From positions 1-10,680 of the forward strand of contig CAZCBN010000111.1 in assembly GCA_964496975.1 (NCBI GenBank): a stretch of DNA of 10,680 nt, read 5' to 3'. Within the stretch, counting starts at the first letter, position 1; every line of letters starts with the position of its first letter. Below the pieces are notes generated by a model. The model did not search any database, was not told the DNA's origin, and worked only from the letters and a program-made list of their open reading frames with translations. Below are positions 1-5,993 of this stretch, one piece after another. The position numbers and the translations under genes were made by a program. This stretch comes from CAZCBN01 sp964496975. Its GTDB lineage: Bacteria; Planctomycetota; Phycisphaerae; Phycisphaerales; UBA1924.

Positions 1-589
1 CGACGGCCACGCCCGCCGCGGCAAGGCCCAACGAGGCCGCCGCGGGCGCGGGCACCACCGTCAGGCTCGCGGCGAAGACGAACGCGTTCGCCTGGCTCGA
101 CGAGGTGGGCGCCGAATCGCTGAAGAGGAAGATCGGGCGGACGATGGCCGCCGCGGCCGGGGCGGTGATGTCGATGCTGTACGAAAGACCGTCGCCGGTG
201 ACGAGGCCGTCGTTGGCTGCGGCGGAGTCGATGACGGCGAACTGCTCGCCGACCTTGGTCGAGTCGTCGGCGAGGTAGAACTCAAGGCCGAAGCGGAAGT
301 TGGCGTTGAAGTTCTGCTCGATGCGCACGTTCGTGAGCGCGAAGCGGTAGGTGGTGCCGCCCGTGGCCTGCAGGCCCAGCTGGAAGACGCCGCCGAAGTT
401 GCCCTGGCCGTCGGCGAAGAGGCTGGCGTGGCGGTCGCCGCCGAAGAAGTCGTTGAAGTCCACGTTGCCGAAGCGGCCCCACGCGGCGTCACCCGTGGTG
501 AAGCCGGGGTCGTTGAGGAGCTCGGCCGCCGAAGCAACCGAGACGGACACGGCGAGGGCCGCCGCGAACGCGTGCATCTGGGTGGTCAT
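1..589 (-). CDS. Secreted single-repeat protein with PEP-CTERM-like C-terminus (3' end outside window)
   Basis: This reading frame is open from the ATG at 589 to the window edge, giving 196 residues without the C-terminal end. Residues 1-22 form a signal peptide (hydrophobic AFAAALAVSVSVASA). Residues 27-156 are one beta-rich domain: DPGF (27-30), HASLFADGQGNFGGVFQ (54-70), FGLEFYLADDSTKVGE (100-115) and RPIFLF (151-156). The same block occurs twice in the upstream neighbour, closest to its first repeat. The layout resembles a carbohydrate-binding jelly roll, but I cannot name the family. From residue 179 it reads VPAPAAASLGLAAAGVAV, like the start of a PEP-CTERM/exosortase tail (V-P-x-P then a hydrophobic helix); the expected Arg-rich end would lie beyond position 1. 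The Shine-Dalgarno is weak (AGAGAG about 8 nt before ATG); Met5 is an alternative start. Function unknown; surface anchoring is inferred. Confidence 0.8.
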   Translation of the reverse strand, partial: MTTQMHAFAAALAVSVSVASAAELLNDPGFTTGDAAWGRFGNVDFNDFFGGDRHASLFADGQGNFGGVFQLGLQATGGTTYRFALTNVRIEQNFNANFRFGLEFYLADDSTKVGEQFAVIDSAAANDGLVTGDGLSYSIDITAPAAAAIVRPIFLFSDSAPTSSSQANAFVFAASLTVVPAPAAASLGLAAAGVAV

Positions 590-776
590 GTCGTCACTCT
601 CTTTCTCGTGGTGATCCTCACGCGGGTCGCGCCGCGGCGTCCGCAGGAGGCCCGCCCGTTGTCACGGGCGTTGGCGCGATGGGCTCATCTTTCCGCGGGC
701 CGCGCCGGCCCCGCGGATCGGCCGCGTCGCCAACGCCCCGGGAACGCCCCGGGGCCCGCGCCGCGCCGGGACCCGA
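590..776 (-). terminator. Gap between two repeat-protein genes with three GC hairpins
   Basis: Three perfect inverted repeats sit in this 187-bp gap. One at 735-755 has an 8-bp stem (gccccggg/cccggggc) and a 5-nt loop, and begins 22 nt after the stop of the upstream gene. One at 693-716 has 7-bp arms and a 10-nt loop. One at 653-670 has 7-bp arms (cgcccgt/acgggcg) and a 4-nt loop. None is followed by a T-run, so they are not classical intrinsic terminators; they could pause or terminate transcription, or protect the 3' end. No convincing promoter for the downstream gene is visible. Confidence 0.45.
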
Positions 777-1994
777 TCAGGGGCAGCCGGCGTCGATCAG
801 GTCGATCGCGGTGAGCACGTCCTGCGCATCGAGCGTGCCGAGCGGCGCGGCGATGTCCGCGACGACGTTGCCCGCGTCGAACAGGTTCAGGTACGTGATC
901 AGGTCAAAGAAGTTCAGCACGCCCGCGGGCGAGGCCAGGTCCACCGGCGTGCACCCGACGGCGCGGACCACGCCGTTGTCGATCGTCGCCGCGCGGCTTG
1001 GGCCCGCGGTCTGCGGGTCGCTGAAACGCACGATCGGGCGTGCGTAGGCGACGAAGGGCGTCATCGGCGCCGTCGCGGCGAATGTGTAGCGGCGGTAGCC
1101 GGCGCCGGCCGCGATGGGCACCTCGGCCGAGCCGACGGCGAGCAGGAAGCCGTCGTCGCTGCCGTAGAACTCAAGGCCGACCTGCGTGGTCGCGTCATAC
1201 TCCGCCTCGGCGGCGATGTCGACCTCGAAGATGTACGTCTCGCCGGCCTCGGCGGGCAGGCCGCGCTGGAAGACGCCCCCCTGGTTGCCGAGCATGTCGG
1301 CGAAGAAGGTCGCGTGGCCCGGGTTGCCGTTGTTGAAGAAGTCCAGGTCGAGCGCCGCGGCGCCGAAGGAGCCCCAGTAGTCGCCGTTGCGGCCGTCGCC
1401 GGCCTCGTCGCCGAAGCCCGGGTTGATGTTGATGACCTCGTCCGCCTGGCGCACGAAGACGCCGTCCACCGTGCACGCCCGGCCCGGGCCGGCGCCCGTC
1501 GCGTTCTCGAACCTCACGATCGGCCGCACGAACGCGGTGCCCGCGGGCGCGACGCCCGACGTGTCGTACCGCAGATAGCCCACGTCGGTGATCTCGTCGA
1601 GCGCGACGACCGACTCGCCCAGCTTGGTCGCGTCGTCCGCGGCGAAGAACTCAAGGCCGAAGAACGTGTCGGCGTCCCAGTTGGCCTCGAAGCTCAGGTG
1701 CACGGCCATCTCGTACGTCGCGCCCGCCGCCGCGGGGATGCTGAGCTGGAAGACGCCGCCCGAGTTGCCCACGTTGTCGCCGAAGAGCGTGGCGTGCCCG
1801 GCGTTCTCGTACCCGAAGAAGTTCAGGCCCGCCGACGCGGCGCCGAACGTGAACCAGTCGTCGCCCGTGGTCGTGTTGCCGTCCTGGTCGATGAACCCCG
1901 GGTTGCGGCTCAGCAGCGGGCTCTGCGCCGAGGCGACGGCGGCGAGCCCGGCGAGCCCGCACGCGGCGACGATTGAACACAACGTGGCACGCAT
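777..1994 (-). CDS. Secreted protein with two tandem repeat domains and a dockerin-like (GC-type) C-terminal tail
   Basis: Start chosen at 1994: AAAGGAG (2001-2007) lies 6 nt from this ATG but touches the alternative ATG at 2000. The product is 405 residues (numbers here count from the ATG at 2000, giving 407). Residues 4-25 are a signal peptide ending ASA. Two homologous domains follow, about 33-183 and 193-346, exactly 160 residues apart: NPGF (33, 193), GHATLF/GHATFF (69, 229) and GGVFQ (81, 241), each ending in RPIVRF. They look like carbohydrate-binding beta sandwiches; the family is not recognised. Residues 350-407 form a compact tail that starts with Cys, ends GCP, and holds two EF-hand-like loops, DLASPAGVLNFFD and DIAAPLGTLDAQD. 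It resembles a dockerin, with P-x-G replacing the D-G step. The tail probably anchors the protein or joins it to a complex; calcium and partner are unknown. Confidence 0.85.
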   Translation of the reverse strand: MRATLCSIVAACGLAGLAAVASAQSPLLSRNPGFIDQDGNTTTGDDWFTFGAASAGLNFFGYENAGHATLFGDNVGNSGGVFQLSIPAAAGATYEMAVHLSFEANWDADTFFGLEFFAADDATKLGESVVALDEITDVGYLRYDTSGVAPAGTAFVRPIVRFENATGAGPGRACTVDGVFVRQADEVININPGFGDEAGDGRNGDYWGSFGAAALDLDFFNNGNPGHATFFADMLGNQGGVFQRGLPAEAGETYIFEVDIAAEAEYDATTQVGLEFYGSDDGFLLAVGSAEVPIAAGAGYRRYTFAATAPMTPFVAYARPIVRFSDPQTAGPSRAATIDNGVVRAVGCTPVDLASPAGVLNFFDLITYLNLFDAGNVVADIAAPLGTLDAQDVLTAIDLIDAGCP

Positions 1995-2000
1995 CTCCAT

Positions 2001-2007
2001 CTCCTTT
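2001..2007 (-). promoter_or_regulatory. Ribosome binding site deciding the start of the two-repeat gene
   Basis: The minus strand reads AAAGGAG directly before ATGGAGATG. Spacing is 0 nt to the first ATG (2000) and 6 nt to the second (1994), so the second is favoured. Confidence 0.6.
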
Positions 2008-2020
2008 GGAACAGGGCGTC

Positions 2021-2038
2021 CGGCGTCACCCGACGCCG
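2021..2038 (-). terminator. Hairpin immediately after the GH5 gene stop
   Basis: A perfect 7-bp inverted repeat (cggcgtc/gacgccg) with a 4-nt loop begins 1 nt after the stop of the GH5 gene and ends 13 nt before the next gene's Shine-Dalgarno. No T-run follows. In so short a gap it may act as an attenuator, a processing site or a 3' stabiliser rather than a full terminator. Confidence 0.4.
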
Positions 2039-2039
2039 C

Positions 2040-4502
2040 TCAGGGACCGACCTCACTCAGCACGAACGTGTCAAACTTCACCGCGCCGTCCCGCGTGCCC
2101 GAGGCCGCGGGGACCAGCTCCAGCCTCACCCGGTGCTGCGGCGACACCGCCACGAACCGCACCTGCAGGCGGCTCCACTCGCCGCCCGTCGCGATGTCGG
2201 GCACGGCGTACGTCACGCTCTCAAGCCACTGGCCCGCGCTCGTCGTCAGCTCCACGCGCAGCTCGGCCGACACCGCGAGCACGCGGCCCGCGGCCACCTC
2301 GTCGCGGTTCGCATAGACCGTCCACTCGTACGTCCGGCCGGGCGTCAGGCCGCTCACGGTCTGCGAGATGCTCGACGGGCCGTCGCCCGCTTCCCAGTGC
2401 CGGTACGCCGCGAGGGCCGAGCCGTCCCGCGTCGGCGTCCACCCCACCTCGCGCGTGAACGACCCGCCGAGCGGGCTCCACGACGCGGGCACGTTCGCCG
2501 CAGCGCCCGCGGATTCGAACGAGGGGTTCGCGATACGGTTGCCCGCGCCGTCCAACACGGGCCCGGGCACCAGCGTCGAGGGCGTGGCGAGCGTCGGCTG
2601 GTCAAACGCCGCGACGGTCAACGGCCCGTCGCGGTTGGCGAGCGCAAAGAACCCGCCGAGCGGCGCCGAGCCGAGGCTCGGGTTCTCGCTTAGCGCGTAG
2701 CTCTGCCACGCGCCGGTGTCGTCGGTGATGAAGGCCGTGAACGCGCCGCCCGAGCGCTGCAGCGCGAGGCCCATCGGGAAGCCCGCCGTCGCGAGGAAGC
2801 GCTGCTGCGTGCCGCCGCCGAACGCGGACCGCGACTTCACGAGCACCCGCCCGTCGCCGAACGCGACGAGCGACACGTGAGGAGAATCGGCGGCCGAGGT
2901 GCGGCGCACCGTCACCCCGGCCTGCGCAAAGCGGCCGCCCTCGAACGCGTCGAGCCGCGTGGACAGCACGTAGCTCGGCGGCATCGCCCGCGCCGCGAGT
3001 CGAAGCGAATCGGCCGTGCCAAACAGGTCGCTCCCGCCCGCGTACAGCACGAGCGCGTCGGCGCCGAGCGGCTGGGCGTTCTGCACCGACTGCCCGCCCG
3101 TCGCCTGCCCGCCGAGCGTCTGCACCGCGCCGATGTCCTGCACCGTCCACGTGGGCCAGGCGTCGGCCGCGGGGGCGACGAGCGGCGGCAGGGGCACGTC
3201 GGGCAGCAGGTCGCCGCTCTGCGCCGCGGTGAGCGCCGAGCGGTACGCCGTGTCGGTGCTCAGCGGGGCCGTCGCGAGGCCCGTAAAGAGCGACTCCATC
3301 GCCGCAAGCGAGGCGCTCTGAAAGTTCGCCGCGGGCATGGGCTGCGCGTTGGTCTGCAGGTACCAGTTGTTCCCGCCCACGCCGCCGCCGGGCGAGTAGA
3401 CCTTGTGCGCCCAGATGAACGCGTGCGCATCGAGCGCGGCCGCCGCGTCGAGCCACGCCCGCGCGGTCTCGGGCGCGCCGGCCCGATCGAACACCGGGTT
3501 GAACTCACCAAGCACAAACGGCACACCCGCCGCGTCGGCGAACGCCGCGCGATCCCGCAGCTCCGCCGCGAGGAACCGCGCGTGGGTGCCGAGCGTCGCC
3601 GGCTGGCCGTCAAAGACACCCGGGTAAAAATGCTCGGTGAACCCGACGTTCACCCATCCGCGGTCGTCCGGGTCGCCGTAGAACCGCAGGCCCTGCAACG
3701 CCGCCGGAACGAGGATGAGCCGGTTCGGGTCGATCCGCCGAACCGCCTCGATCGTCCGGTCCATGATCGAGAGCAGCGGCGTGCGGATGTCGGTCGAAAA
3801 GTCGCCGTAGGGCTCGTTCAGCAGGTCGTACGCGACGAAGCGCCGCTCGTTCTTGAACCGCCGCGCGATCTGCTCCCACACCCAGATAAACCGATCCTGC
3901 GACGCCGCGTCCGTCCACAGGTTGTTCTGCGTCGCGTCGCCCGAGGGGCCGTCAAGGCTCTGCCCGCCCGGCGCGGCGTGCATGTCGAGCATCACATAGA
4001 GCCCCGCGTCCTCCGCCGCGTCGAACAACGCCCCGAGCCGCGCGAACCCGGCCTCGTCCGGCGTGAACGGCGCCGACTCCAGCACGCGGTGGTGCAGCGG
4101 CACACGCACCGCGTTGAACCCCGACGCCGCGATCGCCGCGAGATCACGCGGCGTCACCCACCCGTCGCGGTGCAGGTCGATCAGCCGGTCCGCCTCCGCC
4201 GCGCCGAACCGCGAGGAGAGGAGCGAGAGCAGCGTCGCCTCGTCGCGCAGGCTCTGCCCGTACATCCAGGGCTCGAGCAGCAGCCAGTTCCCCAGGTTGA
4301 TGCCGCGGAGCCGCACCACCGCCGACGCGTCGTCCACCAAACGCCCGTCCACCACGCGCAGCGCCACGTCCGACAGCGGCGGGCTCCGGTCGTCCACGCC
4401 CGGCGGGATCAGGCTCTGCGGCGGCGCCGCGACCGCCGCGCCGGCGCACGAAGCGACAGCCCAGCACCACCGCCAACGCGTTGACCCCGGGGCGTGCGCC
4501 AT
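2040..4502 (-). CDS. Secreted multidomain glycoside hydrolase family 5 (exo-beta-1,3-glucanase-like)
   Basis: The 820-residue product begins with a signal peptide (1-26, ending AVAA); VASC at 16-19 is also a possible but short lipobox. The GH5 TIM barrel spans about 60-410 and keeps the conserved set: R133, H175, N229-E230 (acid/base, DLLNEPYGD), H291 and Y293, nucleophile E333 (LGEF), W364. RGINLGNWLLLEPWM (66-80) and DMHAAPGGQ (173-181) resemble the exo-beta-1,3-glucanase branch (GH5_9-like). Residues 450-638 look like a concanavalin-A/DUF1349-type domain (WTVQDIG, then GTADSLRLAARAM and FAQAGVTVRR). Residues 655-820 look like a carbohydrate-binding jelly roll (NPSFE, then SISQTVSGLTPGRTYEWTVYA). 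No dockerin or PEP-CTERM tail is present. The gene starts 3 bp after the pseudopilin stop, with GGGAGG about 11 nt upstream inside that gene, so translation is probably coupled. Beta-1,3-glucan or laminarin is the likely but unproven substrate. Confidence 0.88.
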   Translation of the reverse strand: MAHAPGSTRWRWCWAVASCAGAAVAAPPQSLIPPGVDDRSPPLSDVALRVVDGRLVDDASAVVRLRGINLGNWLLLEPWMYGQSLRDEATLLSLLSSRFGAAEADRLIDLHRDGWVTPRDLAAIAASGFNAVRVPLHHRVLESAPFTPDEAGFARLGALFDAAEDAGLYVMLDMHAAPGGQSLDGPSGDATQNNLWTDAASQDRFIWVWEQIARRFKNERRFVAYDLLNEPYGDFSTDIRTPLLSIMDRTIEAVRRIDPNRLILVPAALQGLRFYGDPDDRGWVNVGFTEHFYPGVFDGQPATLGTHARFLAAELRDRAAFADAAGVPFVLGEFNPVFDRAGAPETARAWLDAAAALDAHAFIWAHKVYSPGGGVGGNNWYLQTNAQPMPAANFQSASLAAMESLFTGLATAPLSTDTAYRSALTAAQSGDLLPDVPLPPLVAPAADAWPTWTVQDIGAVQTLGGQATGGQSVQNAQPLGADALVLYAGGSDLFGTADSLRLAARAMPPSYVLSTRLDAFEGGRFAQAGVTVRRTSAADSPHVSLVAFGDGRVLVKSRSAFGGGTQQRFLATAGFPMGLALQRSGGAFTAFITDDTGAWQSYALSENPSLGSAPLGGFFALANRDGPLTVAAFDQPTLATPSTLVPGPVLDGAGNRIANPSFESAGAAANVPASWSPLGGSFTREVGWTPTRDGSALAAYRHWEAGDGPSSISQTVSGLTPGRTYEWTVYANRDEVAAGRVLAVSAELRVELTTSAGQWLESVTYAVPDIATGGEWSRLQVRFVAVSPQHRVRLELVPAASGTRDGAVKFDTFVLSEVGP

Positions 4503-4505
4503 GGT

Positions 4506-5633
4506 TCAGGGCGCCTCCCGCGGCGCGTTCACCCAGCCGAACCGCTCGGCGAAGCCGTTGTTGGGGTTGCGGTCGTCGATGCGCGCGCCCTCGGTCTGCC
4601 GCACGTACCGCGACCCGCGCACGTACACCGAGCTGCCCTCAAACCCGCGCTCCCCGCGGCGGCCGGGCGAGCTCGCCGTGTTGCTGAGCTCGATCGGGAA
4701 CCGCGTCGGCATGACGAACTTCTCGACCGAAAGATCAAGGAAGGCCATGTGCCCCCCGTCGGCGTGCCGCTGCGTCACCTCGTCGTTGTCGTCCCACTGC
4801 CCGTCGGGGAACAGGTCGTTGCTCGCCGTGTCCTCCTCGACGAACAGCGGCAGGGCCCGGAACCGCGCCGCCCGGCCCGTGCGCAGCCGCTCCGTCATGT
4901 CCGACGTGCCCACCGAGCGCTCGCCCGTGTCAAAGTCCGTCGGCACGGAGCCCGTCAGGTACACCGCCTCCACCGGCGCCGTGAGCGACGCCCCGCCCAC
5001 GCCGCTGGGCATGGTGAAGTCAAACGCGAGCTGGGCCCCGCGCTCCGTGAGCTCCGCGCGGAAGTCGGCCGCGAACCGGGCGTTGTTCTCCGCGCGATCC
5101 GAGGTCGAGAGCGGCGAACCATCAAAGCTCTGCCGCAGGTTCGTCGGGCACGCGGCGATCTCGTCCACCTTCTCCGCAAAGCCCACGACCAGCCCGTAGT
5201 CCCGCACCTGGAGCTGCCCCGCGAACTCGTAGTAATACGCCCAGTTCGCGAACTGCAGCGCCCCGGCCGAGATCGCCGGCCGCAGCGCCGAGGGCACGTA
5301 CGCCACGGGCCACGTCTTCGCGTCGTTGTCGTCCGCGTAGAGCGACGTGAACGTCGCGAGCTGCCGCACGTTCGACGAGCAGACCACCTGCTGCCCAGAG
5401 GCCCGGGCCCGCCCCAACGCCGGCAGCAAGATCCCGATCAGCAGCGCGATGATCGCGATGACCACCAGCAGCTCGATGAGCGTGAACGCCGCCGCGGCCG
5501 AACACCCCAGCCCGTGGGCCAACCCGCAGACCAGCCCGCGGGCCCGCCCGCAGGCGCCCCCACACGCACGGCGGCCCAACACGCTCGCCGCCCGGTCGCT
5601 CTCGCCCAGACCAAGGCTTGCCGGCCCACGCAT
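4506..5633 (-). CDS. Prepilin-type N-terminal cleavage/methylation domain protein (planctomycete pseudopilin-like)
   Basis: The 375-residue product has a type IV/type II secretion prepilin segment, FTLIELLVVIAIIALLIGILLPAL at about 50-73 (E54 is the conserved +5 Glu), followed by CSSNVRQL (85-92) and a YADDND...WP block (99-109). ACPTN is at 161-165. Near the C-terminus, H290 and D300 form an H-x9-D motif like the H-x9-DG of DUF1559-type planctomycete proteins, with Leu in place of Gly. Two things are odd: the leader before the cleavage site is 49 residues with four Cys, and the -1 residue is Ala49 rather than Gly. The start is firm, because AGGAGGTGAT touches the ATG. Such proteins are abundant in planctomycetes and few have a known role; a part in secretion or surface structures is inferred. 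It is the first gene after the promoter at 5717-5745 and is tightly linked to the GH5 gene. Confidence 0.88.
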   Translation of the reverse strand: MRGPASLGLGESDRAASVLGRRACGGACGRARGLVCGLAHGLGCSAAAAFTLIELLVVIAIIALLIGILLPALGRARASGQQVVCSSNVRQLATFTSLYADDNDAKTWPVAYVPSALRPAISAGALQFANWAYYYEFAGQLQVRDYGLVVGFAEKVDEIAACPTNLRQSFDGSPLSTSDRAENNARFAADFRAELTERGAQLAFDFTMPSGVGGASLTAPVEAVYLTGSVPTDFDTGERSVGTSDMTERLRTGRAARFRALPLFVEEDTASNDLFPDGQWDDNDEVTQRHADGGHMAFLDLSVEKFVMPTRFPIELSNTASSPGRRGERGFEGSSVYVRGSRYVRQTEGARIDDRNPNNGFAERFGWVNAPREAP

Positions 5634-5643
5634 ATCACCTCCT
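5634..5643 (-). promoter_or_regulatory. Extended Shine-Dalgarno of the pseudopilin gene
   Basis: AGGAGGTGAT on the minus strand ends directly at the ATG (5633). It is a 10-nt perfect complement to the usual 16S rRNA 3' end. It fixes the start and therefore the unusual length of the prepilin leader. Confidence 0.75.
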
Positions 5644-5660
5644 CGCCGCCCGATCCGACA

Positions 5661-5695
5661 CCCGCGGACCCGCCGTCTGTTTCAGTTGCCGCGGG
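5661..5695 (-). promoter_or_regulatory. Leader stem-loop carrying a TGTTTCA heptamer in its loop
   Basis: cccgcgg (5661-5667) pairs with ccgcggg (5689-5695) around a 21-nt loop that contains the plus-strand heptamer TGTTTCA (5678-5684). It lies in the predicted 5' leader of the pseudopilin transcript, about 30-60 nt before the ATG. The stem is short and GC-only, so a chance fold in this GC-rich DNA is possible. Confidence 0.3.
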
Positions 5696-5708
5696 AATCC
5701 GGACACCT

Positions 5709-5725
5709 TGAAACAGATTGTTGCA
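5709..5725. promoter_or_regulatory. Palindromic operator overlapping the -10 box
   Basis: Plus-strand TGAAACA (5709-5715) and TGTTGCA (5719-5725) form a 17-bp inverted repeat with a 3-nt centre and one mismatched pair. It covers the -10 box (5717-5722) and the expected transcription start, the usual place for a repressor. Further upstream on the plus strand, TCTGTTTCA (5676-5684) makes a perfect 9-bp inverted match to TGAAACAGA (5709-5717), about three helical turns away. TGAAAC half-sites are common for LacI-family regulators; that assignment is inference, and no regulator gene lies in the window. Confidence 0.5.
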
Positions 5726-5745
5726 GCAGCGGCACCGGCTGTCAA
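5717..5745 (-). promoter_or_regulatory. Sigma70-type promoter for the pseudopilin/GH5 operon
   Basis: The minus strand shows a perfect -35 TTGACA (5745-5740), a 17-nt spacer and -10 AACAAT (5722-5717; four of six consensus bases). Transcription would start near 5710, leaving a leader of about 77 nt before the ATG at 5633. It is the best housekeeping promoter visible in the window. Confidence 0.6.
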
Positions 5746-5946
5746 TCGCTTTCATGAGAATTCGCCAACGCCCGAGAAAACCCGCGGCCCGACGCCCGAT
5801 CCTCGCCGACTCACTGCAGAACCGCCCAGATTCACGCACAGAACGACACGAGCCCTAGGGCCAACGCCGCCGAGGGATACCCAATCATTCCACGAACATA
5901 CCACCAAGGCCCCGCACCCGCCGCCGCGACGCCGGACCGCTCGGTT
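5746..5946. other. Intergenic stretch without recognisable gene
   Basis: This part of the 360-bp gap between the MFS stop and the pseudopilin start has no ORF with coding character and no hairpin I would defend. It is slightly richer in A/T around 5880-5910, which could hold a further weak promoter, but I see no clear boxes. Confidence 0.4.
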
Positions 5947-5973
5947 TGTCTCAGACTGTTTCAGCTTGTTTCA
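5947..5973. repeat. Three direct heptamers spaced exactly 10 bp
   Basis: The plus strand carries TGTCTCA (5947-5953), TGTTTCA (5957-5963) and TGTTTCA (5967-5973), each separated by 3 nt, so one copy per helical turn. It is the same heptamer as in the operator at 5709-5725. The array lies 20 bp beyond the MFS stop and about 240 bp upstream of the operon promoter. Same-face direct repeats suggest cooperative binding, as in PhoB/OmpR-type boxes, but the factor is unknown. Confidence 0.5.
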
Positions 5974-5993
5974 CGGTGCCGCCCTCCGGCCCC

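Noticed and set aside
2877..4484. Long plus-strand open frame antisense to the GH5 gene
   Set aside because: Its translation is dominated by Arg, His, Pro and Val with no domain, signal or membrane pattern. It mirrors the G/C third-position bias of the GH5 gene, whose catalytic motifs are complete.
4063..5711. Plus-strand open frames across the pseudopilin/GH5 junction
   Set aside because: Basic, Pro/Arg/Ser-rich translations with no coherent domain; both minus-strand genes there have convincing signatures and ribosome sites.
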